The translations under genes and the position numbers were made by a program. The notes under the pieces are model-generated. The model saw only the letters and a program-made list of their open reading frames with translations, was not told the origin of the DNA and did no database searches. A DNA stretch of 64,000 nt from Pseudomonas sp. FP2196. GTDB taxonomy: Bacteria; Pseudomonadota; Gammaproteobacteria; Pseudomonadales; Pseudomonadaceae. Below, piece after piece: positions 1 to 8,700 of this stretch (position 1 is its first letter; each line of letters opens with the position of its first letter). The stretch covers positions 2,352,501 through 2,416,500 of the forward strand of contig NZ_CP117445.1 in NCBI RefSeq assembly GCF_030687715.1, written 5' to 3'.

Positions 1-755
1 GCCACCGCGCGCCCAGCCTTTTCCACGGAATCGAAACTGGCCAGCAGCACCTTGGCGACCTGGGGTTTGGGCAGCAGTTTGACCGTGACTTCGGTGATGA
101 TCCCCAGCAAACCTTCGGAACCGGTGAACAGCGCCAGCAGGTCAAAACCTGCTGAATCGAGGGCGTCGGAGCCCAACGTCAGGCGCTCGCCTTCGATGGT
201 CAGTACTTCGATTTTGAGCAGGTTGTGCACGGTCAAACCGTACTTGAGGCAATGCACGCCACCGGCGTTTTCGGCGACATTGCCGCCTATCGAACAGGCG
301 ATCTGCGACGACGGATCAGGCGCGTAATACAGCCCGAACGGTGCGGCAGCCTGGGAGATTGCCAGATTGCGTACGCCCGGCTGAACCCGTGCGGTGCGCG
401 CATCCGCGTCGATGTGCAGGATGTTGTTGAAGCGCGCCATCACCAGCAGCAAGCCTTTTTCCAGCGGCAAGGCACCGCCGGACAAACCAGTGCCGGCGCC
501 ACGGGCGACCACTGGGACGTTTTGTTGATGGCAGAGTTTGAGCAGGGTCTGCACCTGATCGAGGCGACGGGGCAGGGCAACCAGCATGGGCGTCGTGCGG
601 TAAGCCGACAGGCCGTCGCATTCGTAGGGTTTGAGTTCGTCTTCACGCCACAGAATGTCGAGGTCGGGGATCGCAAGCTGCAAGGCCTTGAGCAACTGGG
701 CCTTGTTCACATCAGGCAGCGGCCCGTCGAGGCGTTCGTCATACAGAATATTCAT
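1..755 (-). CDS. glcD: Glycolate oxidase subunit GlcD (5' part, cut by window edge)
   Basis: FAD-binding subunit of the membrane-associated glycolate oxidase complex (GlcDEF), which oxidises glycolate to glyoxylate. Only the first 251 codons are present. The start MNILYDERLDGPLPDV and the segments ARGAGTGLSGGALPLEKG, YYAPDPSSQIACSIGGNVAE and LGSDALDS closely match E. coli GlcD as I remember it; they form the PCMH-type FAD-binding domain. The ATG at 755 gives the usual GlcD N terminus. glcE and glcF would lie to the left, outside the window. A short palindrome sits directly upstream of the gene. Confidence 0.93.
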   Translation of the reverse strand, partial: MNILYDERLDGPLPDVNKAQLLKALQLAIPDLDILWREDELKPYECDGLSAYRTTPMLVALPRRLDQVQTLLKLCHQQNVPVVARGAGTGLSGGALPLEKGLLLVMARFNNILHIDADARTARVQPGVRNLAISQAAAPFGLYYAPDPSSQIACSIGGNVAENAGGVHCLKYGLTVHNLLKIEVLTIEGERLTLGSDALDSAGFDLLALFTGSEGLLGIITEVTVKLLPKPQVAKVLLASFDSVEKAGRAV

Positions 756-770
756 CTCAACCCCTGATCC

Positions 771-803
771 CCTGTAGGAGCAGCCTTCGGCAGCTCCTAC
801 AGG
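771..803. repeat. Short REP-type palindrome
   Basis: Inverted repeat with arms CCTGTAGGAGC and GCTCCTACAGG around an 11-base centre containing CAGCCTTCG. It belongs to the same family as the longer paired elements at 5870, 16513 and 43524. It lies between the start of glcD and the stop of the downstream-facing hydrolase gene. Confidence 0.8.
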
Positions 804-817
804 GGACGTGTCGGTTT

Positions 818-1744
818 TCATGGTTGGTTTTCCAGAAAGTCCTGGTACAACCGCGCGGTATTACCCGGCTGTTCGACCATCGGCATATGTCCGACGCCGT
901 CCCACACATCCACCTGCAAATTGACGATGCCTTTGCTCCAGATCGGCACGCTGCTGACGTCGATCAGCCGATCCTTGCGCCCCCACAGCAGTAGCGCCGG
1001 GCATTTGATTTCTGCCAGTTTTGGCTCCATCGGCGGGCTGGCGCGGAAATCGCGGAAGATCTCTTCCAGTTCATCACGTTGCCGCTCGTAGCGCTGGGCG
1101 ATGGCGTCCAGTACCAGCTTCGGCACCCACGGCGGCGAAGCCATGGTCATGGCATAAAACTGCTGGAATTCCTCACGAGAATTGATCAGAAACGGGTTAT
1201 GCCCACGCGCCAGATGCCGCTCCAGGTCGCTGACCTCCGGCGCCGTGACGCCGGCCGGATCAATCAGCGCTACCGAGGCAATCCGGTCCGGATACGTCGC
1301 CGCCAACCACGCCGCAATGTAGCCGCCCATGGAGTTGCCGATCACATGGACTTTCTCCACGCCGCAGACGTCGAGCAACTGGATCATGCGCTTGGCCTGC
1401 ACCGGAATGTCGTAGCCGCCGCCGGCCTTGAAGCCGGTTTCACCATGGCCGGCCAGATCCGGAATGATCACTCGATACTGGCGCACGAAATGCCGCGAGA
1501 AGCGCAGCCACAGGTTCTTGTCGGCGCTGTAACCGTGCAGCATCAGGATCGCGCTGTGTGCTTCATAAGGCCCGCCTTGCCAGGTCGAAACGGTCATCTC
1601 GGCAATCGGTACTTCGATCTTGTGCAGCTTGTACAACTTGGCCTCGATGGCCATGTTCAGGTCATACAGCCAATGGCCGACCGCCGGGTAACTCAACCAA
1701 CTCCAGGCCACGAACACTGCGAGGGCGACAAACAGCAAAAGCAT
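818..1744 (-). CDS. Alpha/beta hydrolase (esterase/lipase-like)
   Basis: 308 residues. An N-terminal hydrophobic segment (about residues 1-17) suggests a membrane anchor. The alpha/beta hydrolase fold shows the oxyanion segment LMLHGYSADKNLW, the nucleophile elbow HVIGNSMGGYIAAW (Ser near 137), an acid in GRKDRLIDVS and a C-terminal His in GVGHMPMVEQP. The gene starts 21 bases after the stop of the Baeyer-Villiger-type monooxygenase on the same strand, so the two probably form an operon. An ester made by the monooxygenase would be a natural substrate; this is inference. The exact substrate cannot be read from the sequence. Confidence 0.85.
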   Translation of the reverse strand: MLLLFVALAVFVAWSWLSYPAVGHWLYDLNMAIEAKLYKLHKIEVPIAEMTVSTWQGGPYEAHSAILMLHGYSADKNLWLRFSRHFVRQYRVIIPDLAGHGETGFKAGGGYDIPVQAKRMIQLLDVCGVEKVHVIGNSMGGYIAAWLAATYPDRIASVALIDPAGVTAPEVSDLERHLARGHNPFLINSREEFQQFYAMTMASPPWVPKLVLDAIAQRYERQRDELEEIFRDFRASPPMEPKLAEIKCPALLLWGRKDRLIDVSSVPIWSKGIVNLQVDVWDGVGHMPMVEQPGNTARLYQDFLENQP

Positions 1745-1765
1745 CGACGTCTTCCTTTTACGTAG

Positions 1766-3220
1766 TCAGGACAGAATGTGATCGGCCGGTTTCAGCGCCC
1801 GGGTCAAGCGGTAATAGCTGAAACTGAAGCCGGGAAACATCGCGATCACGTGACCGCTCTTGCTCTGGTACCAACTGTGGCAGCCGCCGGACTTCCAGAC
1901 CGTGCGCTCCATCTCCCGGTGGATCATCTCAGTGTAGGTACGTTCTGCCTCGGGACGTACTTCAATGCTGCGCAGGCCTCTGGCCTGCACGGTGCGGATG
2001 CAGTCGAGGATGTAGTTCATCTGCGATTCGATGATGAACAGCGCCGATGTGTGGCCAATGCCAGTGTTGGGGCCGGTGACGATAAACAGGTTGGGAAAGT
2101 CCGGCAGGCTGGTGCCGAGGTAGGCGCGGGGGTATTCGGCCCAGACCTCTCTGAGCTGCACGGCGTTTTTTCCGCTGACCGGGTAGGAAATGACGCCATC
2201 GGTGGCGTCGTAACCGGTCGACCAGACGATCAGATCAACATCAATGTGCTGGCCGTCCTGAGTGTTGATCCCGCTTTCGTCGATGGAGGCGATGCCTTGT
2301 TCGCGACTGTGCAAGGTGACGTTAGGCCGAGTCAGCGCCGGGTAGTAAGTGCTGGAAACCAGCACCCGTTTGCAGCCGATGGTGAAATCCGGGATGAGTT
2401 TTTGCTGAAGTACCGGATCGGGCACCTGGCGCTTGAGAAAGCGTAATGCCTGCTTCTGCACCAGGTGAATCGCCGGTTTCGAGTATTTGAAGGCAATGAC
2501 CCGAGTTTCGAACTGCCAGTAGATCAGCCAGCGCAATAGCGTGTAGGCCGGTTTCAAGCCCAACAGCCAACGCTGAAACGGCCCGAACACGCGATCAGCG
2601 CGAGGCAACACCCAATGCGGTGTGCGCTGGAACACATGCAAATGCTCGATCTTCGGCGCAATCGCCGGGATCACCTGCGCCGCGCTGGCGCCGCTGCCGA
2701 CGATGGCCACGCGTTTACCGCGGTAGTCGTAGCTGTGATCCCAATGGTTTGTGTGAAAAGTCTTGCCCTGAAAGCGCTCCTGCCCCGGGAAGTGCGGGAT
2801 CACCGGTTGGCTCAACGGCCCGGTGGCATTGATCATGAACTGCGCGTAGAACGTGCCCTTGGTCGCGGTGTGGACGGCCCAGCGTTTTTCAGCCTCGTCC
2901 CACTCGACGCGCTCGACATTGGCCTGCAGTTCCACCCGCTCACGCAGGCCGAACTGATCGATCACATGCTCGGTGTAACGGTGCAGTTCTGCTTGCCCGG
3001 CAAACATCTGCGACCAGCGGTACGGCGCGAATGACAGCGAATACAGGGGCGACGGCACGTCCACCGCCGCGCCGGGGTAAGTGTTCTGGCACCAGGTGCC
3101 GCCGAAGAAGTCGCGCCGTTCCAGCATACGAAAATCGTCGATACCGGCCTTGAGCAGGTTGATCGCCGCACACTGGCCGCCAAAACCGCTGCCGATGATC
3201 AACACTTGGTAAGTCTGCAT
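1766..3220 (-). CDS. Flavin-containing monooxygenase, Baeyer-Villiger type
   Basis: 484 residues. The FAD-binding Rossmann motif is IIGSGFGGQCAA (about residues 8-19), the BVMO/FMO fingerprint is FQGKTFHTNHWD (about 146-157), and the second, NADPH-binding motif is VAIVGSGASAAQV directly after it. The late WSTGYDATDG segment is typical of the family. Such enzymes insert oxygen next to a ketone carbonyl or oxidise heteroatoms, using NADPH and O2. The ATG at 3220 is preceded by AAGGAGG. The esterase gene immediately downstream fits a ketone-to-ester-to-alcohol-plus-acid route, but the substrate is unknown. Confidence 0.88.
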   Translation of the reverse strand: MQTYQVLIIGSGFGGQCAAINLLKAGIDDFRMLERRDFFGGTWCQNTYPGAAVDVPSPLYSLSFAPYRWSQMFAGQAELHRYTEHVIDQFGLRERVELQANVERVEWDEAEKRWAVHTATKGTFYAQFMINATGPLSQPVIPHFPGQERFQGKTFHTNHWDHSYDYRGKRVAIVGSGASAAQVIPAIAPKIEHLHVFQRTPHWVLPRADRVFGPFQRWLLGLKPAYTLLRWLIYWQFETRVIAFKYSKPAIHLVQKQALRFLKRQVPDPVLQQKLIPDFTIGCKRVLVSSTYYPALTRPNVTLHSREQGIASIDESGINTQDGQHIDVDLIVWSTGYDATDGVISYPVSGKNAVQLREVWAEYPRAYLGTSLPDFPNLFIVTGPNTGIGHTSALFIIESQMNYILDCIRTVQARGLRSIEVRPEAERTYTEMIHREMERTVWKSGGCHSWYQSKSGHVIAMFPGFSFSYYRLTRALKPADHILS

Positions 3221-3315
3221 GGGCCTCCTTCTTATAGTTGTTTTTCCGTTTTGCTCCTTTCATGTATAGCCAAATATTTGCACTGTGGGCGGCGGATAAC
3301 TGCCCGTCGAGCCCG

Positions 3316-3333
3316 ATAGCCAGTGATGGCTAT
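3316..3333. promoter_or_regulatory. Palindrome in divergent promoter region
   Basis: ATAGCC-N6-GGCTAT, a perfect 6-bp inverted repeat between the divergent monooxygenase and diguanylate cyclase genes. It could be a regulator site. No regulator gene lies next to it, so the role is a guess. Confidence 0.3.
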
Positions 3334-3407
3334 TTAACGTTGCCCTGTTAGACTCCAGACAAGTCCGTCTGACGGTGTGCAAGTTCCGTCGAGTGATCGA
3401 GGCCCCT

Positions 3408-4481
3408 ATGAGAAACACGGGAGGGAAGGGACTGTCATTGGCCAGGAGGCTGTATACATCGCGAACCCTCGGCCTGGTCCTTGGGCTTCTGTGCGTGAGC
3501 GTGGCGATGTACCCGCTCGATCCACCACTGTGGGTTTGGGCCTTGATGTTGACCAACGGCCTGGTCTGGCCGCACCTCGCCTACCAATGGGCACGCCGCG
3601 CCAAGGTGCCTTATCACGCCGAACACCGAAATCTGTTGATTGACGCCTTTTTCGGCGGCTTCTGGGTCGCCGCCATGCAGTTCAATCCGCTGCCCAGTGC
3701 CACCACCATATCGATGATGGCGATGAACAACGTGGCCATCGGCGGCATGCGCTTTCTGCTGGCCGGTTCCGCCGCGCAGTTGCTCGGGGTCGGTGTAGGG
3801 CTGGTGGTGTTTGCCCCGGCGTTTATTCCACAAACCTCACCGTTGCAACTGTATGCCTGCCTGCCGTTGCTGATGCTCTATCCGCTGGCGCTGGGCTGGA
3901 TCTGCTTTCGCCAGGCTTACACGCTGGGGCTGCATAAACGTGAATTGCTCGCGCTGAGTCGCACCGACAGCCTCACCGGACTGCTTAACCACGGTGCCTG
4001 GAAGGATCAACTGGAAATCGCCTTTCAGCGCTGCAAGCGGCAGAAGCAGGGTGCGGCGATTGCGTTGATCGACATCGATCATTTCAAGGCGATCAACGAC
4101 ACCTACGGCCACGTGGCCGGCGACATTGTGCTGCGGCAACTGAGCAAACTGCTCAAGCAGAACCTGCGTGCCACCGACATCGCGGGGCGATATGGGGGTG
4201 ATGAGTTCTGCGTGATTCTCCCTGAGTTGCCGCTGTTCCATGCCGCCCAGGCCATGGAAGCGTTGCGCGAGCGCTTCGCCACGCTCGGTTATGAGCAGAA
4301 CCCGGCGTTGAAGGTCAGTTTGAGCATTGGCCTGGCGGAGTACGATCCGGCCCATGTCGATGCGACGCGTTGGCTCAATGACGCGGATCAGGCGTTGTAC
4401 GAGGCCAAGGCCAGTGGGCGCAACCGGGTTATCTGCAATTGCGACAACCTGCCCAAGCAGCCGATGCTCGACTCGGTCTGA
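3408..4481 (+). CDS. Diguanylate cyclase with MASE2 membrane sensor domain
   Basis: 357 residues from the ATG at 3408 (GATCGAGG upstream); an in-frame GTG at 3375 is possible but less well placed. The N-terminal part holds four to six hydrophobic helices of the MASE2 type seen in AdrA/DgcC. The C-terminal GGDEF domain starts near residue 185 (LSRTDSLTGLLNHGAWK) and carries the active-site motif GRYGGDEFCVILP near 260. An RATD inhibitory I-site lies exactly five residues before GGDEF, so feedback inhibition by c-di-GMP is likely. It should make c-di-GMP at the inner membrane. Confidence 0.92.
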   Translation: MRNTGGKGLSLARRLYTSRTLGLVLGLLCVSVAMYPLDPPLWVWALMLTNGLVWPHLAYQWARRAKVPYHAEHRNLLIDAFFGGFWVAAMQFNPLPSATTISMMAMNNVAIGGMRFLLAGSAAQLLGVGVGLVVFAPAFIPQTSPLQLYACLPLLMLYPLALGWICFRQAYTLGLHKRELLALSRTDSLTGLLNHGAWKDQLEIAFQRCKRQKQGAAIALIDIDHFKAINDTYGHVAGDIVLRQLSKLLKQNLRATDIAGRYGGDEFCVILPELPLFHAAQAMEALRERFATLGYEQNPALKVSLSIGLAEYDPAHVDATRWLNDADQALYEAKASGRNRVICNCDNLPKQPMLDSV

Positions 4482-4596
4482 CTCTTCGTATATCCCCTGT
4501 GTGAACCAGTTCAATCGGTGTCGCATCCGGGATAGAGCCTTGCGTCAATGTCAGGTACGGTTCAAGTCCCTCCCGACGCGAAACAAGGATCGATTC

Positions 4597-5835
4597 ATGA
4601 CGTTCTCATTTTCCCGCTCCCTGCTGGCCGCCAGCCTCGGCCTGACGCTCGCTTTCTCGGCCGCTACCGCCAATGCCGAACCGCATAAACAAGTCCTCGC
4701 CAATGCTGAGCAATACCAGCCCGAAGCCCTGAAACTGCTGGAACGCCTGGTTAATATCGATACAGGCTCCGGTTATGAACCGGGCCTCAAGCAAGTCAGC
4801 GAGATCGTCATTGATGAGCTGGAAAAGCTCGGCGCCACCATCGAACGGGTACCCAATACCCCGGAAAAAACCAACCACGTACTGGCCACGTTCAAGGGCA
4901 CCGGCAAGGCGAAAATCCTGCTGATGGCCCACATGGACACAGTGTTCAAGGAAGGTTCGGCGGCCGAGCGGCCATTCCATATCAAGGACGGTCGCGCCTA
5001 CGGGCCGGGGGTGATGGACGACAAGGGCGGCATCGTCGCCGGGATCTATGCACTGAAAATCCTGAAAAACCTCGACTTCAAGGACTACGCGCAAATCACC
5101 TTCCTGCTCGACGCCAGCGAAGAAACCGGTTCGGACGTCGCCACTGACCTGATCAAGAAAACCGCGAAACAGCACGATGTGACCCTCAATCTGGAACCGG
5201 GTCGTCCGGCAGATGGCCTGGTGGTGTGGCGCAAGGGCAGCGCGACGGCGGTGGTCGAGGTCAAGGGCAAAGCGGCGCATGCCGGGGTCGCACCGGAATT
5301 GGGGCGCAACGCGGCGATGGAGGCGGCGCACCAGATTTTGCAACTGGGCAAGCTGGGTGATGAGGCGAAGAAAACCACCATCAACTTCACCGTGCTCAAG
5401 GCTGGCGATCGCACCAATGTGATTCCGGATCAGGCCACGGCCAAGGCCGACGTGCGCGCGGCGGTGCCGGAGGAGTTCGACCGGATCGAGAAGGATCTGG
5501 CGCGGGTGTCGCAGGACAAGCTGATCCCAGAGACCGAGGTGAAGACTACGTTGCAGCGCGGCTTGCCGCCGATGCCGCAAACGGCCGAGTCGGATCGTTT
5601 GATGGCCATGGCGCAAGGGATCTACGGCGAAATCGGCCGCAAGCTGACCGAGGAGGGCAGCGGTGGCGCGGCGGATGCGAGTCTGTCGGCCGGGGTTGGC
5701 ACGCCGACGCTGGATGGCTTCGGGATTGTTGGCGGCAATATTCATACGCCGGAGGAATATGCGGAGGTGGCGAGTGTGGCGCCGCGGATATATCTGTTGT
5801 CGCGGATGATTATGGAGTTGGCCAAGGGGCAGTGA
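4597..5835 (+). CDS. Glutamate carboxypeptidase (carboxypeptidase G2 type, M20A)
   Basis: 412 residues. The start at 4597 has AAGGAT upstream and yields a clear signal peptide ending ATANAEP, so the enzyme is periplasmic. M20 dizinc ligands and catalytic residues are visible: AHMDTVFKEG, GPGVMDDKGG, LDASEETGSD, NLEPGRPADG and a C-terminal GNIHTPEEY. Length and motifs match carboxypeptidase G2 (about 415 residues), which removes C-terminal glutamate from folates and related compounds. Codons nearer the N terminus belong to the preceding intergenic region and were excluded. It appears monocistronic. Confidence 0.88.
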   Translation: MTFSFSRSLLAASLGLTLAFSAATANAEPHKQVLANAEQYQPEALKLLERLVNIDTGSGYEPGLKQVSEIVIDELEKLGATIERVPNTPEKTNHVLATFKGTGKAKILLMAHMDTVFKEGSAAERPFHIKDGRAYGPGVMDDKGGIVAGIYALKILKNLDFKDYAQITFLLDASEETGSDVATDLIKKTAKQHDVTLNLEPGRPADGLVVWRKGSATAVVEVKGKAAHAGVAPELGRNAAMEAAHQILQLGKLGDEAKKTTINFTVLKAGDRTNVIPDQATAKADVRAAVPEEFDRIEKDLARVSQDKLIPETEVKTTLQRGLPPMPQTAESDRLMAMAQGIYGEIGRKLTEEGSGGAADASLSAGVGTPTLDGFGIVGGNIHTPEEYAEVASVAPRIYLLSRMIMELAKGQ

Positions 5836-5869
5836 CGGGAGTTTGTCGTTACTCATCATAACTCCCCGT

Positions 5870-5960
5870 CCTGTAGGAGCTGTCGAGTGAAACGAGGCTG
5901 CGATCTTTTGATCCTCAGGGGGGAAATCAAAGGATCGCAGCCTTCGGCAGCTCCTACAGG
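5870..5960. repeat. Paired REP-type inverted repeat (CTGTAGGAGCTG family)
   Basis: Two inverted half-elements, starting CCTGTAGGAGCTG and ending CAGCTCCTACAGG, joined by a stem around GGCTGCGATCTTTTGAT and its imperfect complement. It follows the carboxypeptidase stop codon. The same family occurs at 771, 16513, 19394 (degenerate) and 43524. Confidence 0.85.
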
Positions 5961-6110
5961 GCTCCAACTCCGTACAAAAATTAGCGAAAAGTCTGACAGA
6001 GACTCTCATTGCGACTAGCGGGTGCGGCTTTTATAGTCTCGATTCGCGGAAAACTTTGCGACGATCTTGGCCGGTCGAGTACAGGACCTGACCCTTCTGG
6101 AGTGAACTCG

Positions 6111-6413
6111 ATGACTGACCAAGTAATGCCTCGCTACATCCCCATCGACACCTACGACGCCGAGTCCCCGGTGCTCTATATCAATACCCACAAAGAACTC
6201 AGCGACATGGCCGCCTGTGCGATGCACCGGTTTGTGGTTGTGCGCGATCTGGCGGACACCTTGTCCAGCCTCAACCTCAAGGGTATTTCCGATTTCGACC
6301 TGACACGGGTGACCAGCGCGGTGCATCTGTTGATGCGCGAAGGGTGTGCGATTTTGAATGTGATTCAGGCGCGGGCGATGCAGCGGGAAGAGGCTTACAA
6401 AACCCCGATTTAG
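6111..6413 (+). CDS. Small conserved-type protein of unknown function
   Basis: 100 residues from an ATG at 6111 with TGGAGTG six bases upstream. It is soluble and has no signal peptide. The central part (HKELSDMAACAMHRFVVVRD) and the C-terminal helix (VTSAVHLLMREGCAILNVIQ) look helical. Similar small proteins are common in Pseudomonas, but I do not recognise a family with certainty. It stands alone between two repeat elements. Confidence 0.6.
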   Translation: MTDQVMPRYIPIDTYDAESPVLYINTHKELSDMAACAMHRFVVVRDLADTLSSLNLKGISDFDLTRVTSAVHLLMREGCAILNVIQARAMQREEAYKTPI

Positions 6414-6424
6414 CGCTGTGGCGG

Positions 6425-6531
6425 CTGACGTCATCGCTGGCAAGCCAGCTCCCACAGGATTTTCTTGTGACCACAAATCTGTGGTCAGCCACTTAACCTG
6501 TGGGAGTCTGGCTTGCCAGCGATGGCGTCAG
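6425..6531. repeat. Paired REP-type inverted repeat (GGCAAGCCAGCTCCCACAGG family)
   Basis: Left arm at 6425-6458 and imperfect inverted right arm at 6497-6531. Between them is a perfect 8-bp hairpin, TGACCACA-AATC-TGTGGTCA (6468-6487). It lies between convergent genes and may act as a terminator or mRNA stabiliser. This is a different REP family from the CTGTAGGAGCTG elements. Confidence 0.85.
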
Positions 6532-6544
6532 TCCGGCCAACACA

Positions 6545-7414
6545 TCACTCCTTGACGCTCATATATTCCTTCGCCCAGAGAATGTATTCCTCCGGTTGGG
6601 TATAGGTATGCGTCAATTCGGTCGCGCTCAAGTCCGAAGCCTGGGTAAAGATCTGCCGCTGTTCGCGCAGGCTGTCGTAGGTTGCCTTGATCGCCGCGAA
6701 GTACGCGCCATGGCCGTCGATGGTCACGCGCACGCCCAGTTCGGCCAGACGTTTGTCGTCGCGCAGTGCCGGGTTGCCGTAGGTCACCAGCATCAGCGGC
6801 ACGGTCAGATGTTCTGCAATCTGCTCCAGCTGATCGAAATCCTGTACGCCTACCATGCAGATACCGTCAGCGCCGGCGGCCTGATACTGGCGGGTGCGGC
6901 TGATGATTTCCTGGTTCGGCAGGATGCCGGCGTTGGTGCGGGCGATGATCGCCATTTCCGTGTCGACCCTGGCTTCCAGCGCTGCGCGGATCTTGCCGAC
7001 GCCTTCGGCGACCGTGATCAGGTCGGTGGATTTGCGTCCGAATTGCGCGGGAAGCAGGGTGTCTTCGATGGTCAGGGCGGCGACGCCGGCGCGTTCCAGT
7101 TCGACGATGGTGCGCATCACGTTGAGGGCGTTGCCGTAGCCGTGGTCGGCGTCGGCGATCACCGGTAATTGGGCGACGCGGCCGATACGGGTGGCCTGTT
7201 CGGCGAACTCGCTGAGGGTGATCAGGGCAAAGTCCGGCGCGCCCAATACCTGCAACGAGGCCACGGAACCGCCGAGAATCCCCACTTCAAAACCCAGGTC
7301 AGCAGCGATGCGGGCGGACATCGGGTCGAACACCGAGGCCGTGTGGTAGCAGGTGTCGGAGGCCAGCAGCTGACGGAAGTTACGGCGCAAATCTTGATGA
7401 GAAAGCCTGGTCAT
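6545..7414 (-). CDS. Oxaloacetate decarboxylase (PA4872 type, ICL/PEP mutase superfamily)
   Basis: 289 residues, cytoplasmic (beta/alpha)8 barrel. [62 protein letters not shown] and IIARTNAGI match P. aeruginosa PA4872 almost residue for residue as remembered. That enzyme decarboxylates oxaloacetate to pyruvate in a metal-dependent way. The ATG at 7414 gives the PA4872-like N terminus ([10 protein letters not shown]); upstream codons are not needed. It lies 190 bases downstream of the AruG-like gene on the same strand but is probably a separate unit. Confidence 0.92.
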   Translation of the reverse strand: MTRLSHQDLRRNFRQLLASDTCYHTASVFDPMSARIAADLGFEVGILGGSVASLQVLGAPDFALITLSEFAEQATRIGRVAQLPVIADADHGYGNALNVMRTIVELERAGVAALTIEDTLLPAQFGRKSTDLITVAEGVGKIRAALEARVDTEMAIIARTNAGILPNQEIISRTRQYQAAGADGICMVGVQDFDQLEQIAEHLTVPLMLVTYGNPALRDDKRLAELGVRVTIDGHGAYFAAIKATYDSLREQRQIFTQASDLSATELTHTYTQPEEYILWAKEYMSVKE

Positions 7415-7604
7415 ACGAGTTCCACCAATACAAAGGAATGGAAAGGCTTGAGCAAAGGTGTCAACGCCGAAGAATGAAAAGGCTATCACGCGAATGGGTC
7501 AATGATCATGACGAATTTGCAAGGATGCTGCTGGCAGTGAGTCCCGGGCTGAAAGGATTCACTTGTAAAGGGGGGATTTACTTGCGGTGCGTGATCTCTG
7601 AAGT

Positions 7605-8639
7605 TCAGGCAGCCACCGCTTGTTGCTGTTGATTGGGCAACATCACCGCCCGCACCGAATTGCCTGGTTGCAGTTGCAGGCGCTTGGCCGTGAGGCGGTC
7701 GATCACCAAACTGCTGCCGACTCGGCGAGCGCGGGCGACGGTGATGCGGCAGTTTTCCAGGCGGCGGTTATGGATCAGCCACAGCGGCGCCTGTTCGTCC
7801 GGGCTGCCGAGGCTCAGGGTCAACTCAAGGCTGTCGCGCACCGTGCGAATGTTGCGGATTGGCGCTTCGATCACCGGCCCGCCGTCGAAAATGTCGATAT
7901 AGCCCTTGTGGGCAAACCCTTCGGCCTGAAGGATTCTCAGCGCCGGTTCGGTGTTCGGGTGCGCCTGCCCGATGGCCGCCTGGGCCTGTTCGGTCAGCAT
8001 GCAGGTGTACAGCGGCTGGCGTGGCATCAGTTCGGCGATGAATGATTTGTTGCCCAGCCCCGACAGGTGATCGGCATGGCTGAAATCCATCTGGAAGAAG
8101 TGCCGACCCAAACTGTCCCAGAACGGCGAGCAACCCAGCTCATCGGCACTGCCACGCAGTTCGGCGATCATCTTCTCGCCAAACAGATGCGGGAACTCAG
8201 CGACGAACAGCAAACGCCCCAACGACAACAAGCGGCCGTTGCTGCCGTGGCGATGGTCATGGCCCAGGAACAACGAACACAGCTCCGATTGCCCGGTCAG
8301 TTCGTTATTGAGGAACAGCGTCGGGATCTGCCGTTGAATGCCCAGGTCCGGGGCCGAACTCACCGTCAGCCCGACCCGATAGTTGTACCAGGGCTCGCGC
8401 AGACCAACCGCGCCGGACATTGCGCTGACACCCACCACGCGCATGTCATCGTCTTCGAGCACAAACAGATAGTCGGCATCGGCACGTTCCACCTGCTCGG
8501 CGAACGCCCGTTGCGCCCAGCGTACCCGGTGGGACAGGCGATCTTCGTTGGCCGGCAGGGTGGTGAACCCCGGGCCTGCCTGTTGTACCAGCGTCATCAA
8601 CGCGGGCAGGTCGCTGACTTTAACCGGGCGGACAATCAT
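7605..8639 (-). CDS. Arginine N-succinyltransferase beta-like subunit (AruG paralogue)
   Basis: 344 residues, AstA family. Family blocks visible are VRPVKVSDLPALMTLV at the N terminus, LFLGHDHRHGSNGRLLSLGR, GSPFWDSLGRHFFQMDF-like text (here CSPFWDSLGRHF) and AEGFAHKGYIDIFDGGP. The true start is the ATG at 8639, with AAGGAGTTACAGC before it. In the standard pathway AruF and AruG form a heteromer that succinylates arginine or ornithine. The rest of the AST pathway (AruCDBE) is absent here; the neighbours are a permease and amide-handling enzymes. This is therefore probably a paralogue with a different role or substrate. Confidence 0.85.
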   Translation of the reverse strand: MIVRPVKVSDLPALMTLVQQAGPGFTTLPANEDRLSHRVRWAQRAFAEQVERADADYLFVLEDDDMRVVGVSAMSGAVGLREPWYNYRVGLTVSSAPDLGIQRQIPTLFLNNELTGQSELCSLFLGHDHRHGSNGRLLSLGRLLFVAEFPHLFGEKMIAELRGSADELGCSPFWDSLGRHFFQMDFSHADHLSGLGNKSFIAELMPRQPLYTCMLTEQAQAAIGQAHPNTEPALRILQAEGFAHKGYIDIFDGGPVIEAPIRNIRTVRDSLELTLSLGSPDEQAPLWLIHNRRLENCRITVARARRVGSSLVIDRLTAKRLQLQPGNSVRAVMLPNQQQQAVAA

Positions 8640-8700
8640 GCTGTAACTCCTTCTTCGCGCCTGTTCGGGCACTGTCGTTGGGTGCGGAACCGGGCGTGGT

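Noticed and set aside
3375..3407. GTG start for the diguanylate cyclase
   Set aside because: The ATG at 3408 has a better placed ribosome site and directly precedes the first membrane helix.
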